Shown piece after piece: positions 11,160 through 23,365 of a stretch of DNA of 64,000 bases (position 1 is the first letter of the stretch; the number at the start of each line of letters is the position of its first letter). The notes beneath the pieces were generated by a model, which did not search any database, was not told the origin of the DNA, and was given only the letters and a program-made list of their open reading frames with translations. Source of the stretch: Marsupella aquatica (taxonomy: Eukaryota; Marchantiophyta); assembly GCA_973895155.1 (NCBI GenBank), contig OZ316891.1, forward strand, positions 29,512,001 to 29,576,000. Reading direction: 5' to 3'. The translations under genes and the position numbers were made by a program.

Positions 11160-11470
11160 AATGAAAGGAAGGGGGGGGGGGGGGGGGGGGAAGGGGCCCC
11201 AAGAAGACCAAAGGGTCCAAAAAGCTAAGCAGTCCCCAACAAAAGCCAACAAAGGAATAGAGACACAACTAAGTAACCTACAAAGAAGCAGAGAAGATTA
11301 CCATCCAAAGAGCTTCTAGTGTGTGTATTAAACCACCAGTAGCCATGTAAAAGGAGAAGGGTCCAAGACTTCTCTTTTTTAACATTCCTCTCCTCTCCCT
11401 TGACCTTTAGCTCCACAATTTCAGGAAAAGAGTACTATTATGGTGAAACCCGGCGATCATGGCCAGTGCT
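11160..11470 (-). mobile_element. G20 tract and LINE 3'-end-like remnant merging into repeat
   Basis: A perfect run of 20 G (11,171-11,190) precedes a stretch that, on the minus strand, reads TTTGTTGGCTTTTGTTGGGG-like T/G-rich sequence, as in the LINE 3' UTR at 39.7-39.96 kb. It continues into the repeat shared with 280-590. It may be a 5'-truncated LINE insertion. Confidence 0.4.
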
Positions 11471-12480
11471 TTTAAAGGTATCAGGTGCACCTGGTGAGGT
11501 CCAGCTCCAAGCAGACCTGTGTCTTCCCACATAGATGAACTCCCACAAGGCAGATTCCAGTAATAAAATAGAAATATACCTTTCTAAGATATTGTAATAG
11601 ATGAGGTAAGATGTTGGGGCGAGGCAAGGAAATGCAAGCAAGCCAAAGAAACATAGACAATGAATAGAAATGCCAGTGAGGCAAGAATGTTGTTTAGAAG
11701 TCATCTCAAATGTTGTTGCGACATGTTATCATTATGGGGATGCAGTCATTCTGGTCATGAGGGTGTTGCTTATTGCAGTATGACATGCACTTCTTTAGCT
11801 CACCTCATTGTTTCTATACAATGCTTTGGTATTGGACTTGGCAACAACATGATGTTGTTTTACTGTGTTGGTGTAGTGACACTATGGTTGGAGAAGTCTC
11901 ATTGTTTTGATTGAGTGGTTCTTGCTGCCCAAATATTGTCACTAAGTTTGTTACTACAACCTTGACGTTGGTCGGGGAGGGTGTGAGTATGGGAGGGGAG
12001 ATGAGCGCAAGATGGGCAAAGGCAATGGGGCATCGTGGGGTCAAGGCGCATGTCCACACTGGATCTGGTGGTGCTACTGGAAGGGACAATTATTTTCTTT
12101 ATTCCCCTCCCCAGTTTTATCTTTAGTTCCTACCCCACACCCTCTTGATCCTTTGCCCCACCCTGGCTTTGCTTTGACTGCCCTCTTATCTTGCTCATCA
12201 TACAAGTGTTGGGGCCTCAAGGGGGGCGTTTGACAGCGGGAGGAGGCATGGATGGCAAGCCAAGGCGTATAGGATGAGCAAGGAGGGCAGGGAGGGGGAG
12301 ATTGATCAAAAGGGTTTTCAGGTGTATCAAACTGAAAATATTGGATTTCAATGAGTGGCCATGGTTATTTCTTGCCCTGAAATTAAAGGAAGTTTAGATG
12401 GAATAACAAATTTGGGACCGGTTTTTAAAAAGGTCAAATGAATAAAAAGAAACAAAAAATGTAAAAATAGTCACCTTCAC
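11471..12480. other. intergenic, nothing recognised
   Basis: Several 70-90 codon ORFs occur on both strands but none shows a recognisable domain. Confidence 0.4.
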
Positions 12481-12483
12481 TTT

Positions 12484-13232
12484 AAGTCATGGAACTTGAC
12501 TACCCTACCACTTGGCTGAGTTCCTCTATGGTCTAGGCCCCTGGGGTGGCCATCCTGAGGGGACTAAGTATAGGGAGACTTATGAGCAAGAAGACATTGC
12601 ACTAGCAAAGGCAACGCATTGAGCTAGTGGCACACACTAAGGACTTATACTAACGTTAAAAGTTAGTCGGGTCATGGGAAGAGTCGAGCTTAGGGTCGAC
12701 CGTCCAGACCCCTAGACCAACTTCGAGTCCCAAGGCCAAAGAAGTTTAGTTCATGCGGACGGACGCTTGGTGGAGGAGAGGCATTGCTCGGGTGTAGTCA
12801 TTCGGGACCCCCAACTGACAATGAGTTAAGAGGCCAGGGCCAGACATGAGCACCGCATTGACCCAATCACAACAAGGTCAGGCACTTACCTATAGACGTC
12901 TAACTATACAGTTATGGGCCTAGCAAATTAGCTTTGTGTCCAATTGATTGGGTTGCAGTCTAGGTAGAAGGCCAAAAATAGGGGACCATAGTTGATCTAG
13001 GGGTGGTAGGTCTTCAGAAGCATATATGAGGGGAATGGTGTCTCCCAGTGAGACAAGGGCAAGCCCAAGTTGTGAAGCGCGGCGATTGTGCTACTAAGGC
13101 GAAATGACAAATGGAAACAACGATGTCTTCTCAACAGAAAGTCCATTGGAGGACTTCCGAGAAGACTTCTTGGATGCGTTGGAAAGTAGTTGCGGAACTT
13201 GACCACCCTACCACTTAGCTCCGGCGTGCTGA
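12484..13232. repeat. pair of direct repeats about 706 bp apart
   Basis: 'gaacttgactaccctaccactt' words at about 12,488 recur as 'gaacttgaccaccctaccactt' at about 13,196. They may be ends of a decayed transposable element. No internal coding domain is visible. Confidence 0.4.
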
Positions 13233-16040
13233 CTCTAACGTCAAACACTCTTTTGCATTTTATTTTATTTTGGAAAAATGTGTTGTTGTTTTCAAAGCAA
13301 TGTTATTGGGGAGAAGGAGGACATGGGAGAGTGAGAGGGAACGCAAGAGAGGCCATAGCCCCGCAAAGCTTTGCAAGGTCAAGGTGCAGTCACACAATGC
13401 TATTGGCAGGAGAAAATTTCAATTTTTTCCCACCCCCTTGCCGCACCCTTCTTCGCCCCTTTTCTTCCCTTCAGCACCTTTAAATAAAAGAGAAACAATA
13501 GCTCCTTTAAATAAAAGAAAAAAAGCGAGTGGAAAACACATTATTCTTCGTTCTGAATTCTCATACTATATGCCAAATTCAAAACGTTTCTCAGCGCCAA
13601 AAGATTCTGCTCCCAATGTGTGTACTTGTATAAAACGACACATTTTAGTCATGTCACACAAAAGTCATCACATATAGTATGTATTCTAACATAAAAATTA
13701 GTATATCTTTGGACACTCATGGTCAATCAATAAAAGAACCCAAAAAAGTGGTGACTGTAGGCTCCTGCTGTGGGTTTGTCTAGGGTTTGGGGGGAGAAAT
13801 TGTGTCTGGCCGCATGACAGTGGGCCAATCACGGAGAACTTGCGCTAACTACAGCAGTTTAGCTAAATCCATACACTAAATGGGGGCCAGCTAACAATTA
13901 AAATGATTTTTGGGGGCATGCTACAAATCTGGATCAGGTTGGGGACATGTTAGTTAATAATGGGTTTTTAGTATGGCCATTCTAGGTCCCCACACGTGGC
14001 GTTGTCTTTTCTGTGTTCTTTGAGAAGTTGTTTACTACTTCGTTTCATTACAATTTTATCAAATGAGCTTGTCATGGCTAGCTCAACGGTCAATGTTTTA
14101 GTAGAGCCAATATCCTCTCCTACAGTCGACCGCTAGACGTGAATATACTATACAATGGCGGGGTTCAAGCTAGGGATATGACTGAGCTTTAGGTGGCATC
14201 AAAGAGGGGCCACATTCACTACACGTCACTCAAGATTGACACCTACAGGTCTCTTTGGAGTCACACCTTGAAATTGTAAAATGGCAAATGGGTTGAATCC
14301 ACCATTCCTTTTGGATCCTTGCATTGATATGGTCAGAGTTTCTTTTCCAGGAGACCCGGATATCATGCTCATATTTCAAGACCACAGGGTCAATGAAATA
14401 CTTCTAAACTGAATTTGAAGTCTGGGAATATATTTTTTTAATAAAAAGAGCAGACACGTCATCCCATGGAATGTTACAAAGTTAAAGCGTCACAACAGAA
14501 CTAAATAAAACTGTAAATTAAAGCCAGCTCAAAAGGAAACTTGGCACCGGTTGCCCTACAGTAGTTTTTTTTCCTGGTTACTTTCGAATCTCAACAAAAG
14601 ATTATAGTCGTGACCCTTTGGCACCAAAACACAAACAATTAATTTCTGTGAAGCTGATTCTACCCACCAACAGCCATGGGAGTAGAATTGACGTAAGGTT
14701 GCTTTGTTATCACTTGGAAATGTACTTAATCAATTGATCATGTAATATAACCATTTGCTTCAACCTTGAGTGAACCATAGTGCTATAAGTTGTTATCTAT
14801 GACCTCTGATGATTGGCAGAAACTAAGATGATAGTTTCATTGATAGTCACTAGGTGCTTTACAAAGTTTGCATACTAAAGTCCATGCAAACAACAAATTG
14901 AAACAGATGCACATTTAATGGCAATGACATGGAGGAGCTCCTCCCATGTCATTAAGTTCATAGGTACTTTGTGCATTACAGTAATAGGATGGTGCTAATA
15001 AACTCAGGCATTTTTTGTATCTTCTTAGTGAATGTTACACAAACCCATACAGCAAATTGATTTCTCAATTTACTTATTTCATCCCTTGTGTGTAACCCCC
15101 AAGAAACAGTCACTAGGGTATGGCAAGTCATACCCACACAATTTACAGTTTAGGGGTTCTACTTAAGGATCTCACCTGCTAGGATGATTGTAACACCAAT
15201 ATTGACCATAGAGGGATCAAGTACCACGATGAATGGGCCATGCGAGAGACCAAAGAACCAGGGACATCAAGCAGTCAGGGCAGATCTTATTTCTTTCTTG
15301 GACAAGAAAGAAACCATTCAACATACAAAACAGTGCACATGGATCTCAGGTGTCACTTCCACAGAATTGTCACATTATGTGCAACAAAGTGGAGGTTCTT
15401 TTAATCATTTTGAGAAAGACATTAAATTATGGTAGTGGAAAGACAAGGGTTTTAAAATGAAAATACCATATGTCATTGCATATTGATGCCATACAACTTA
15501 TTTAAAGTGTTTAAAGGGACTTCACTTTAGAGAATATCGGGGGCCATTTCTTTCTCAACTTCCGTTGATCCTACATGGACTTCAGTAGGGCCCAACTTTT
15601 GCATACGTGAACTGGTTTTTGGCTTAAATTTTAGACCATCTCCATTAGAGGTTCCTTAATCCAGCGCGCTTGGTCCCTCTTCTGTGCTGGTTTCATTAAA
15701 TGTGGACTGACAAATACCGTGGTTGCTGCAAGATGGCGGGTTTTGTGCAAGAGAGACCGTGAGTGAATTTGCAGATTCAAATTTGTTCAACTTGATGAAA
15801 ATGGGCACCAGTGGAGCTACTTCACAAAGCTCTGCTTACTCAGCCAGCATTATAGATTCGTCAGATTTATGAGGTTCTCAAAAATTGGTTCACAACCAGG
15901 TTGATCTGCACATTTCCATGGAAGGATATGTCAGCTTGGCAACAAAATTGTCAGCTACAGGGAATGGAGTTTCAGCGCAATCTTTCTAGATTCACAATCA
16001 AATTATGAGTATGACGGGGAGGAGACTCCTCTCTACCAGG
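13233..16040. other. intergenic, AT-rich; hairpin at 14,922-14,953
   Basis: No gene is recognised. A near-perfect palindrome, aatgacatggaggag / ctcctcccatgtcatt, lies at about 14,922-14,953. An 83-codon ORF at 15,184-15,435 has no known motif. Confidence 0.5.
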
Positions 16041-16129
16041 GATGTCAATGAACTTCTCCTCCAATGATAATTTTGAGAGGGCGATGAATGAACCACACTA
16101 CCCAGCTTGTTCATTTCATGGTAATGCTG

Positions 16130-16452
16130 CATGGGAACCATGCACAATCATTTCAATTGTCCCTATTCCATTATCTGTCTCTTCCCCCTGCTCCACAGAT
16201 GCCCACAAAAAATTGATATGCCCACCCAAAGGAAGAGGGCAGGCAAGAATCCCCGTGCAAAGAAAGGCAAAAAGGTCCAAAAGGTGGTGCAGTCTAGTGA
16301 CAAAGACAAAGAAGAGGAGGAAGGAATTTTCACTGAGCTGGGCAGACCCAGAAGTCATCCAACTCATTGCTTTCCTTGGGGAGATGGATGACAAATTTGA
16401 AAGGAATGCCAAAAACAAGATAATTGTTTTTCTATTCTTGCATTGTCCATGA
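16130..16452 (+). pseudogene. frameshifted ORF fragment, possible transposon-derived
   Basis: One frame reads a Lys-rich then acidic segment (GKNPRAKKGKKVQK, then KDKEEEEGIFTE). The sense then moves to another frame with SWADPEVIQLIAFLGEMDDKF, which resembles the start of a Myb/SANT-like DNA-binding module of transposon-associated proteins. The switch suggests a frameshift in a decayed exon. Assignment is tentative. Confidence 0.3.
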
Positions 16453-16970
16453 TTGCAGTCCATCATGTGGGTTGCCTTTATGTCAAGTCACTCAACAAGC
16501 TCCATTTGCATTTTGTTTTGCTAACTTGCTTCAGTAGCGGTGTCCGGTGCAATTTCATTTTGCAGGTCACTTTTTCAATTTATTTTCCAATCCGTCCTGA
16601 GCTCTGTCTGTCATTTTGTTTTTAGACCATATAAACTCAAACGTCTTGTATGTAGTTGGCTCTCAAATTTGTTGCTGCTGAACACTCCATAAACTGCCAG
16701 GAAAAAATGATTTGTGATGGATCACATAATCTAATGGTCCTGTTAAGTGTCAACTCACACTTGAGAGATCGGAACCCAAAAAGTGTCTCATGCGTGCTCC
16801 ATCACCTGAATGTTTCTCAAAGGTTGGGATTGCAAAGGCAAGCATGTTTCCTGCCTTTGCTCTTGAATTAATTTCCACTATGTCATGCCTTGGGTGGGGA
16901 TTTTGGCATGAAATCTTCAGTAATCAAATGATGTCATCAGTTAAATTGAGGACCACCAAATGACAGGGCT
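16453..16970. other. intergenic, nothing recognised
   Basis: No coding motif or repeat seen. Confidence 0.4.
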
Positions 16971-16974
16971 GCCA

Positions 16975-18480
16975 AGACTAAGTAACTCTCATATCTTGCA
17001 GAGGGTAAAGGGCTAACCTCTTGATGGCGGATGGATTCTACCCTGAAGGAGCAGATTTGGGCCAGTGGTCCATAGCTGACAAAGGGTGACAAGCGGCTCC
17101 TATCTTGATTGTCAGAGACTAAAGGGCTAATCTAGCCTCATTAATGGTCGATGGAGCCCATGGAGCCCATCCACTCTTGCTTTGAAATGCAAAGGTTTTC
17201 CTAAAGGAAGAAATGAGATATTGCAAAAGATTCCTGGACACTAAAGGCTAACTTCTTTGAGTGCTCATAGAACCTGAAGACAAGTTTTGGGGCAGGGTCA
17301 CAATCTCTTACAAAGTGACAAAAGATGCTTCTTTGAGTGCTTATAGAACCTGAACACACAGGTTTTGGGACGGGGTCACAATCTCTTACAAAGTGACAAA
17401 AGATGGCAGATTCAATGGCTCTGACCTTGATTGTTGGAGACTAAAGGACTAACCTCTTTAAGGGCTAATGGAGCGCATAGAGCCCATCCACTCTTGATTT
17501 GAAACCTGAAGGCTTCGCTAAAGTAATTATTGGTTCAGATCTTGCACAAGAATCTTTTCTGAAGTGATAGCAAGAAGGCAAAATATTTTTTAAACCAAAG
17601 GCGGCAGAGCACCTGTTTATTCCAGAGACCAACACGGCAAAGACCAGCAGGGCACAAAGAAAAACAAACCCAAAGGTCCAAAGCACAAAACAACTACACT
17701 CGAAGCGGGCAAACCACCCAAAGGAAACCACCCCACACACCAGGATAATGGCAAAAACAAGGGCCAACCACCCAACAAAGGCAAGAGGCCTGAAACAAAA
17801 CACTTCCCAAAACAGGAGTTGGTTGTACACCAACAACAGCAAGTCAGACACCCCAAAAAAGGGACTAAAGGAGAGCAGTGTCACCGCCTCTCCCGTTCAA
17901 TCATAATAGTAATGTCAGTAAGTGTTCGACTCAAACATCAAGCCTTCTGGACACTACTAATATAGTTAAACGTAGCGTGCTCCATTACTGGAGCCCCATG
18001 CAAAATGAGATACAATGAGAATCTTGGCAGCTAAAGGGCTGACCTCAATGAGTGCCCATGGACCTGCCCTCTTGAAGGAACAGGTTTGGGGGTGGGTTCA
18101 AAAGCTCTTATTAAATGACAAAAGATGACAATAACTCCCACCTTGATCCAGAATTTATTCCATACAATGAATGTATGTCACTATTGGGGTGAGGAGAGTA
18201 CACTAAGTGTTCTTCCTCATCTCCTTTCAAAAGAAAAGAAAGGGTCTCCATAAGTGCACATCAACATATGACATATGGGTTGTACAACATCCATCCGTAC
18301 CATGATAAACTTAGTTATTTTTATTTAAATCAATATATTCACACCATATACTAACACATTTTGATGTGTGATTACCTGCCCAGCAAAAGAAACCCTTGCC
18401 CAAGATGCCTGGATGCTAGAGGGCAGACCTCTTTGACTGTCCATGGAACCAGCCCTCTTGAAGAAAGCAGGATTGGGGGT
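16975..18480. repeat. diverged repeats of about 90-130 bp
   Basis: The phrases 'aaagggctaacctc', 'ttgagtgctcatagaacctga', 'gttttggggcagggtcacaatctcttacaaagtgacaaaagatg' (in pieces) and 'cttgattgt' with 'gagactaaag' recur at about 16,985, 17,100, 17,240, 17,330, 17,400, 18,020 and 18,410. The two units at 17,255-17,410 are nearly identical. The LINE remnant at 17.58-17.88 kb is inserted within. Confidence 0.65.
17580..17884 (-). mobile_element. 5'-truncated LINE 3'-end remnant
   Basis: On the minus strand the stretch is T/G-rich with repeated TTTGTTGGGTGG-like and TTTGGGT words, resembling the 3' UTR of the full-length LINE at 39.73-39.96 kb. The 139-codon Cys/Phe-rich ORF across it is a by-product of this composition. 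Confidence 0.4.
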
Positions 18481-18489
18481 CCTAAGCTG

Positions 18490-19200
18490 GAGGAGAGGAG
18501 AGGAGACGGCGATGGAGAGAGAAAATGTGAGAAGGGAGAGATTTATGATTTTGCCGCTTTGAAGAAAGAAACACTTGGCATGAAGTGGCGTCAGAAATCC
18601 GGCCGTGCAAGTATGTAACAAAGATTTGCGAGGCGGATGATGCAGCTATGCTAAACTGACGACCTCGGTGATCGCTCGCCGATGCGCCCAATCGCTCGCT
18701 GATGCGCCCAATCGCTCGCTAGCTGGGTGGCGATGATGGTGCATTGCTGGGCACTGTTGCTGAGTGTAGAGCTGATGATGAATCACACTTCTCTTCTCCC
18801 TCGAGCTCCTGCGTCCGGATCAATCTCCTTGTCAGCGAGCGAGGAACAAAGCGGATCTTGTCGGAGACGGTAGAAGAACGCATGCTTCATGGAATGAGAA
18901 AGAGAGTGAGGAGAGCGAGCTAGTTATTAGATTTTTAGTCGTTGTTGTCTCCTATATGTGGAGAGTCATGAGACAAATCCCACGGGAAGAAGTAATATAC
19001 AGGAGGAGAAAGAACGCGAAACGTGGGTTGGAGATTCATGGGGAAAGTAGATGCTCGAGATCGATGCAGTCTGAACATAGAGGGAGTGGCTTGCATGCGT
19101 GGGATGCGAAGCCATAAGAAGTCAGTATGAGAGCTTGTGCGCTAGCTACATTCTATGAATCAACCTGCTGAGCGGCAAAGCGAGGCAAAAAGGTAGCGTT
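18490..19200. other. intergenic, nothing recognised
   Basis: Short ORFs only. A small duplicated phrase (gatgcgcccaatcgctcgct) occurs at about 18,680-18,720. Confidence 0.4.
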
Positions 19201-19206
19201 CTCTTT

Positions 19207-19210
<4 letters not shown>

Positions 19211-19240
<30 letters not shown>
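19211..19240. repeat. (CT)n microsatellite
   Basis: Fifteen perfect CT dinucleotides. Confidence 0.9.
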
Positions 19241-19242
<2 letters not shown>

Positions 19243-19284
19243 AGTTTTTCACTGTCTTGTTGTCACAGATCAGTGAAGGAGTTT

Positions 19285-19540
19285 GACTTATTTTCTCACC
19301 TGTTTCTCATGTAGATTGAAAGGCTGACGTCCTTGATCACTTGTTTCTCATGTAGACTAAAAAGACTGACGTCGTTTATCATTTCTCTCAAGCCATAGCT
19401 TGAAGGACTTACTCACCACTTGTTTTGCATAGATTGAAGAACTGCCAGTTTCTTGATCACTTGTTTCTGTCGTAGATTGGAGGTCTGACTTCTTTCATCA
19501 CCTGTTTCTCATAGATTGAAGGGCTGACTTCTTTTGTTTG
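19285..19540. repeat. minisatellite, about 45-50 bp unit
   Basis: 'cacttgtttctcatgtagattga' plus 'gctgacgtc' or 'gctgacttc' recurs about five times with small indels. Confidence 0.75.
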
Positions 19541-20149
19541 ACATCGGGGGATTCGCTTGGCCTGCAGCGAGCAACAGTATTATTAGAAGAGGTGGTGCTC
19601 GTCGCGCGGGAGTATTGTCGTAGCCGTTGGCTCGGTGAGGCAGGTTAGCGAGCGAGGGATAGAGCGTGGGGTGCAGTAATGTGAATTCAGTTAGTGCAGC
19701 CAGATACGGGTCAGTGACGGAACGGAACTTACAAACAGAAGTTCTGATCGAATCCATCATTGCTTCAACAGGTTGGGGCCACCTGGGAAAGGAAGGCTAA
19801 CCACATTGCTTCCAAAGGCTGGCTGTCAGCAGAGATAGCGAAGAAGGAGGGGGGCGCGCACGATAATCTTTCATCTCTTCAACAATAGAGTGAACAAATT
19901 CAACTCACATACATTACTTTCCATCACACCGTGGGACATTTTAGACCAGCGGTGCTCTATTGACCAGGCAAGAAAGTAGTTCAACGGATTGATAGAAGAA
20001 TTCTGAAAGAAATCTAATTCGACCGATCTGCTTTGGGGAGGGGACCAAAAATAAAACACGGGTTTTACAAGTAGGGGGCAGTCATTGATAACCAAGATTC
20101 GCCCAAGTCCCTCGCCTTTGGAGGGAGGAAGCGTCGGCGAGAGTCAGCC
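19541..20149 (+). promoter_or_regulatory. upstream region of the MFT-like gene
   Basis: This is the non-coding stretch before the PEBP start codon. No TATA box or known operator could be assigned with confidence. The last 50 bp are G/C-rich, compatible with a 5' UTR. Confidence 0.35.
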
Positions 20150-23104
20150 ATGACGCGTTCTTCAGATCCGTTGGTGGTGGGACGGGTAATCGGTGATGTG
20201 CTAGAACCGTTTGTTCCTTCGGCGGAGCTAACCGTCCAGTATGAAGCCCGGCAGGTTAAGAATGGGTGTGAGCTGAAACCCTCCGCCGCTGCAGCAGTGC
20301 CAATGGTTCAAGTGGGTGGACTAAATGCCGAGGATGCTCTCTTCACTCTTGTCAGTTCTCTCTCCTCTCCTCCCCTCTCCTCTTTAGCTCATGTGTCGTA
20401 TCGATGGAGTAGGTGTCGAATAGGTGAAATTCACACTACCTGCAACATGCGTGGGGTTCCGATTCCCTTGAAGTAATATTCCTGCCAATGTATATAGCTG
20501 GGGCCTTGAGCAACGATGAAGTGCTCGCAGCATCGGACCTGTAGATCACGGTTGACACCGTGGAAACTAGCGGCTCCTTGGAGCGCCTGCCTGCAAAGAT
20601 ATTTTGTTTCTGACTGAGTGACGTGAGGAATGTCACTTCAAGGGCACTGTTTAGAAGGGTTCCAGACTTCATCATCATGAGGTCATGCGTTCTTAAAATT
20701 GAGAGCTGTTCAAAATCACTTCTCCTGAGTATGTTTTGACTCGTGTTCTGATGGGCCTGTTGGCTAGCCTATCTTGCGGGATTTAAGTTCCGCTGCCCAA
20801 GAATTTGATACTAGGATTGGGTATTAAAAGTAGGATTGGGTTTTAAAAGCCATGTTGACATTTTAAATCTACTTTCACATCGATCTGATCATCAACATTT
20901 CTGTCGAGATCCGAACAATTTTGTACTGTTGGAAACTTAAGGCACCGACGATTGAAGGTTTCGTATCTGTGCATAACAGGTGATGACGGATCCTGATGCG
21001 CCTAGCCCCAGCGAGCCGTCCCTGCGCGAGTGGCTCCACTGGTATCATCTCTCACTCAATCTCTCTCGACATCCAGCATAGAGGCCTTCTGACAGTGATG
21101 GTTGCAGCCAATTGTTTTCTATAGTTCTGGTACTGTCCTCTTAAATCACATTGCGATGACATTGAAGCAAAGTTTCTCGTATGGGAATTCCCTTAGGATC
21201 TCATGGTCACCGTAGATGATCTCCTAAACTTGTGAGGCCTCAACAAAATGGCGTGGAACAATCCGGGCTACTATGAGCACCTGGCAGGAGCGACCTACCT
21301 GTTGAGCGTTAGAACCGAATGTGCTTTTCTAATTTGTTTCCCTTGGCTGCAGGCTTGTAACTGACATTCGGGGTGGTTCTGATGCCAGACAAGGTAGCCT
21401 CTCCAGACAGTTCTTACCTCCGCAGTTCTTTCGTCAATTTCTCACAATTAGCCTGCAAGTCCGTCCCTACGCCAGACAAGGTATCCGCTGTCTCGAGATA
21501 GTTCTTACGCCTACAATTCGTTGCTCAATTTCTTCACCGTTGAGCTTTCAAGTCCCGCGAATTCTTCGTCGCGATACATCCCTTGGTGGGCATTGACTTA
21601 AGCATGTCTTGCCAAAGCGATAGGACCTCTCCTTGGATGAGGTTGATGTCGTATACCTGTCTAGTAGACTATTTCATTGTATGTGTTTGTGCCCATAGTT
21701 TGAGTCTGAGGAAGTTTGTCGAATTCGGCAGCGTCATTCACCTAAACATGTTTGAAAGGGAGACAAACCGCAACGGTGTACATTATACTCGCGTAGAATC
21801 AACTGGTTTCACATTTATCGTGAGGATATCGCTTTGGAGGATCATACTTGGATGCTGACGGGATCATCCTCGCGACGTGTCCCTTGTCTTTGAACTAAGC
21901 CCATGATCTTTTCTTCGATTGTGTCGGGCATGTGATGACCAAGCTCATGTGATGTCGGGCATGCGAGATGTTTCTTTCTTGCCGTAGATTACGAAGCTTA
22001 TACTGGTATCAGATCTGCCGATCGTGTTAGTTGGTTGCGAAGTTAGATGACTGTCTGCCTTTCTGGAGACCCGTTGTACGAGTTAATCCAAATCGAGTGG
22101 GTGCAGTATGGTGTTTCTCCCTAGTCGTGTCCTTGTGGTAAGATTGGTCTTCCAGTGGATTGGGTGCACTGATCGATTTCGAATTTCAGTGTTCAGTCCT
22201 TACAGATCGTTTAACCTGCGCCTCAAATCGATGGCTTCAGAATTCTTAACTAGTTTTATCAGTTTTCTCGGTATATCTTCTGATTCGAGAGCAAGATTAG
22301 CTGAGGTTTTTACCTTAACCACCACAAGTCCTTGACATTGGACGAGGGCTTGGCGATCATTCTCATCGTGTTCACCATGGTACATGCGTCTCCGAGCAAC
22401 TGGTACTGTCAGCATCAGCTTTTTGGGCATCTCGTTAAAGAAGCTGATGCTAGCCACCTGCCCTTTGCCACCGCGATGGCCGGATTTGTGTACACGTGTG
22501 CTTACATTTTGGGCTGGCCTTTCTCAGCAGGTGGCAGTGTGTGGCCAGCATGTTGTTGCATTTCTGCCACGGTCTTGGACGTAACACTATTCTAAGGAGA
22601 GAAATACATGGCAAAATTTGGATTTGAATTTGAGTCCGGTGAACTGATTGGGGAGTTCTGATGGCAAAGTTTAAATTTGGATGTAGAATTTGTATTCTGT
22701 TTTCTTCACTGCCAGATACCCTCGAGCCGTTGGAAATTGCTTTCTCCTATCGTGACTCGATCTTTGATCAGTAATGGCGGTCACCGCTTTTGCTGAAGTT
22801 TCGTGGCGAGCGGTGATCTGATATTCTATTAGAAGATATTCTTATACTCAACCTTTTGGGTGTTTGCTTGTGTATGCTTGCAGGACGGGAGGTAGTTCCT
22901 TATACAGGCCCTAAACCGCCTATTGGAATTCACCGATACATATTTGTGCTTTACAAGCAGCAACGTCCATTGCCACTTGCACGACTACCCACACGCCACA
23001 ACTTCAAGGTCAAGAACTTTGCCGAACAGCATGGGCTCGGCTTGCCCGTAGCTGCCGTGTATTATAATTCCCAGAAAGAGTCGGCAGGAGCTCGACGCCG
23101 TTGA
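20150..23104 (+). CDS. MFT: MFT-like phosphatidylethanolamine-binding protein (PEBP)
   Basis: This is a member of the FT/TFL1/MFT family of small cytosolic/nuclear signalling proteins. Exons are 20150-20350, 20980-21041, 21353-21393 and 22884-23104 (201, 62, 41 and 221 nt; 174 aa). These are the canonical plant PEBP sizes and phases. Visible motifs: [12 protein letters not shown] near the start, NGCELKPS, the ligand-pocket DPDAP (71-75), REWLHW (83-88), GIHR (116-119) and [15 protein letters not shown]. Trp85 occupies the position that is Tyr in FT and His in TFL1, and together with the Arg-rich C-terminus points to the MFT class, the class known from bryophytes and lycophytes. Oddities: the usual DIPG is DIRG here (Arg94), and an 87-bp tandem duplication directly follows the exon 3 donor. 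Expression and role (in seed plants MFT acts in seed dormancy/ABA) cannot be inferred from sequence. Confidence 0.95.
21383..21557 (+). repeat. 87-bp tandem duplication at MFT exon 3/intron 3 border
   Basis: 'gccagacaag|gta' occurs at the true exon 3 end (donor GT at 21,394) and again 87 bp later (GT at 21,481). The following words 'agttcttac' and 'caatttct' are repeated too. The stretch between the donors has no stop in the exon 3 frame. Confidence 0.85.
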
Positions 23105-23365
23105 ACTACAGACAAGGAGGAGTCTCTTTACGATCAGATCACCGAAATGCCATGTTTCAAAATGGCTTCGACACCAGTTCATGTTGAAAATTGTGAAAGG
23201 TGGTGATCGATGTCTACGTCTTTGTAAGGTTGGGACACCAGCGTGGTCAGCACAAAGCAGGCTTACAGGTCCTGATCATGTGACAAAGTTGAGTCGAAGT
23301 AGTCAAGACTAGTGATTTTGTTCATGTGTCCTCACCTACAGAATTGGTATGTACATAGGATATAT
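23105..23365. other. MFT 3' flank
   Basis: Probable 3' UTR and spacer; nothing else recognised. Confidence 0.4.

Noticed and set aside
17465-17884. 139-codon Cys/Phe-rich, membrane-like ORF on the minus strand
   Set aside because: The sequence is T/G-rich LINE 3' UTR-like; hydrophobicity is compositional.
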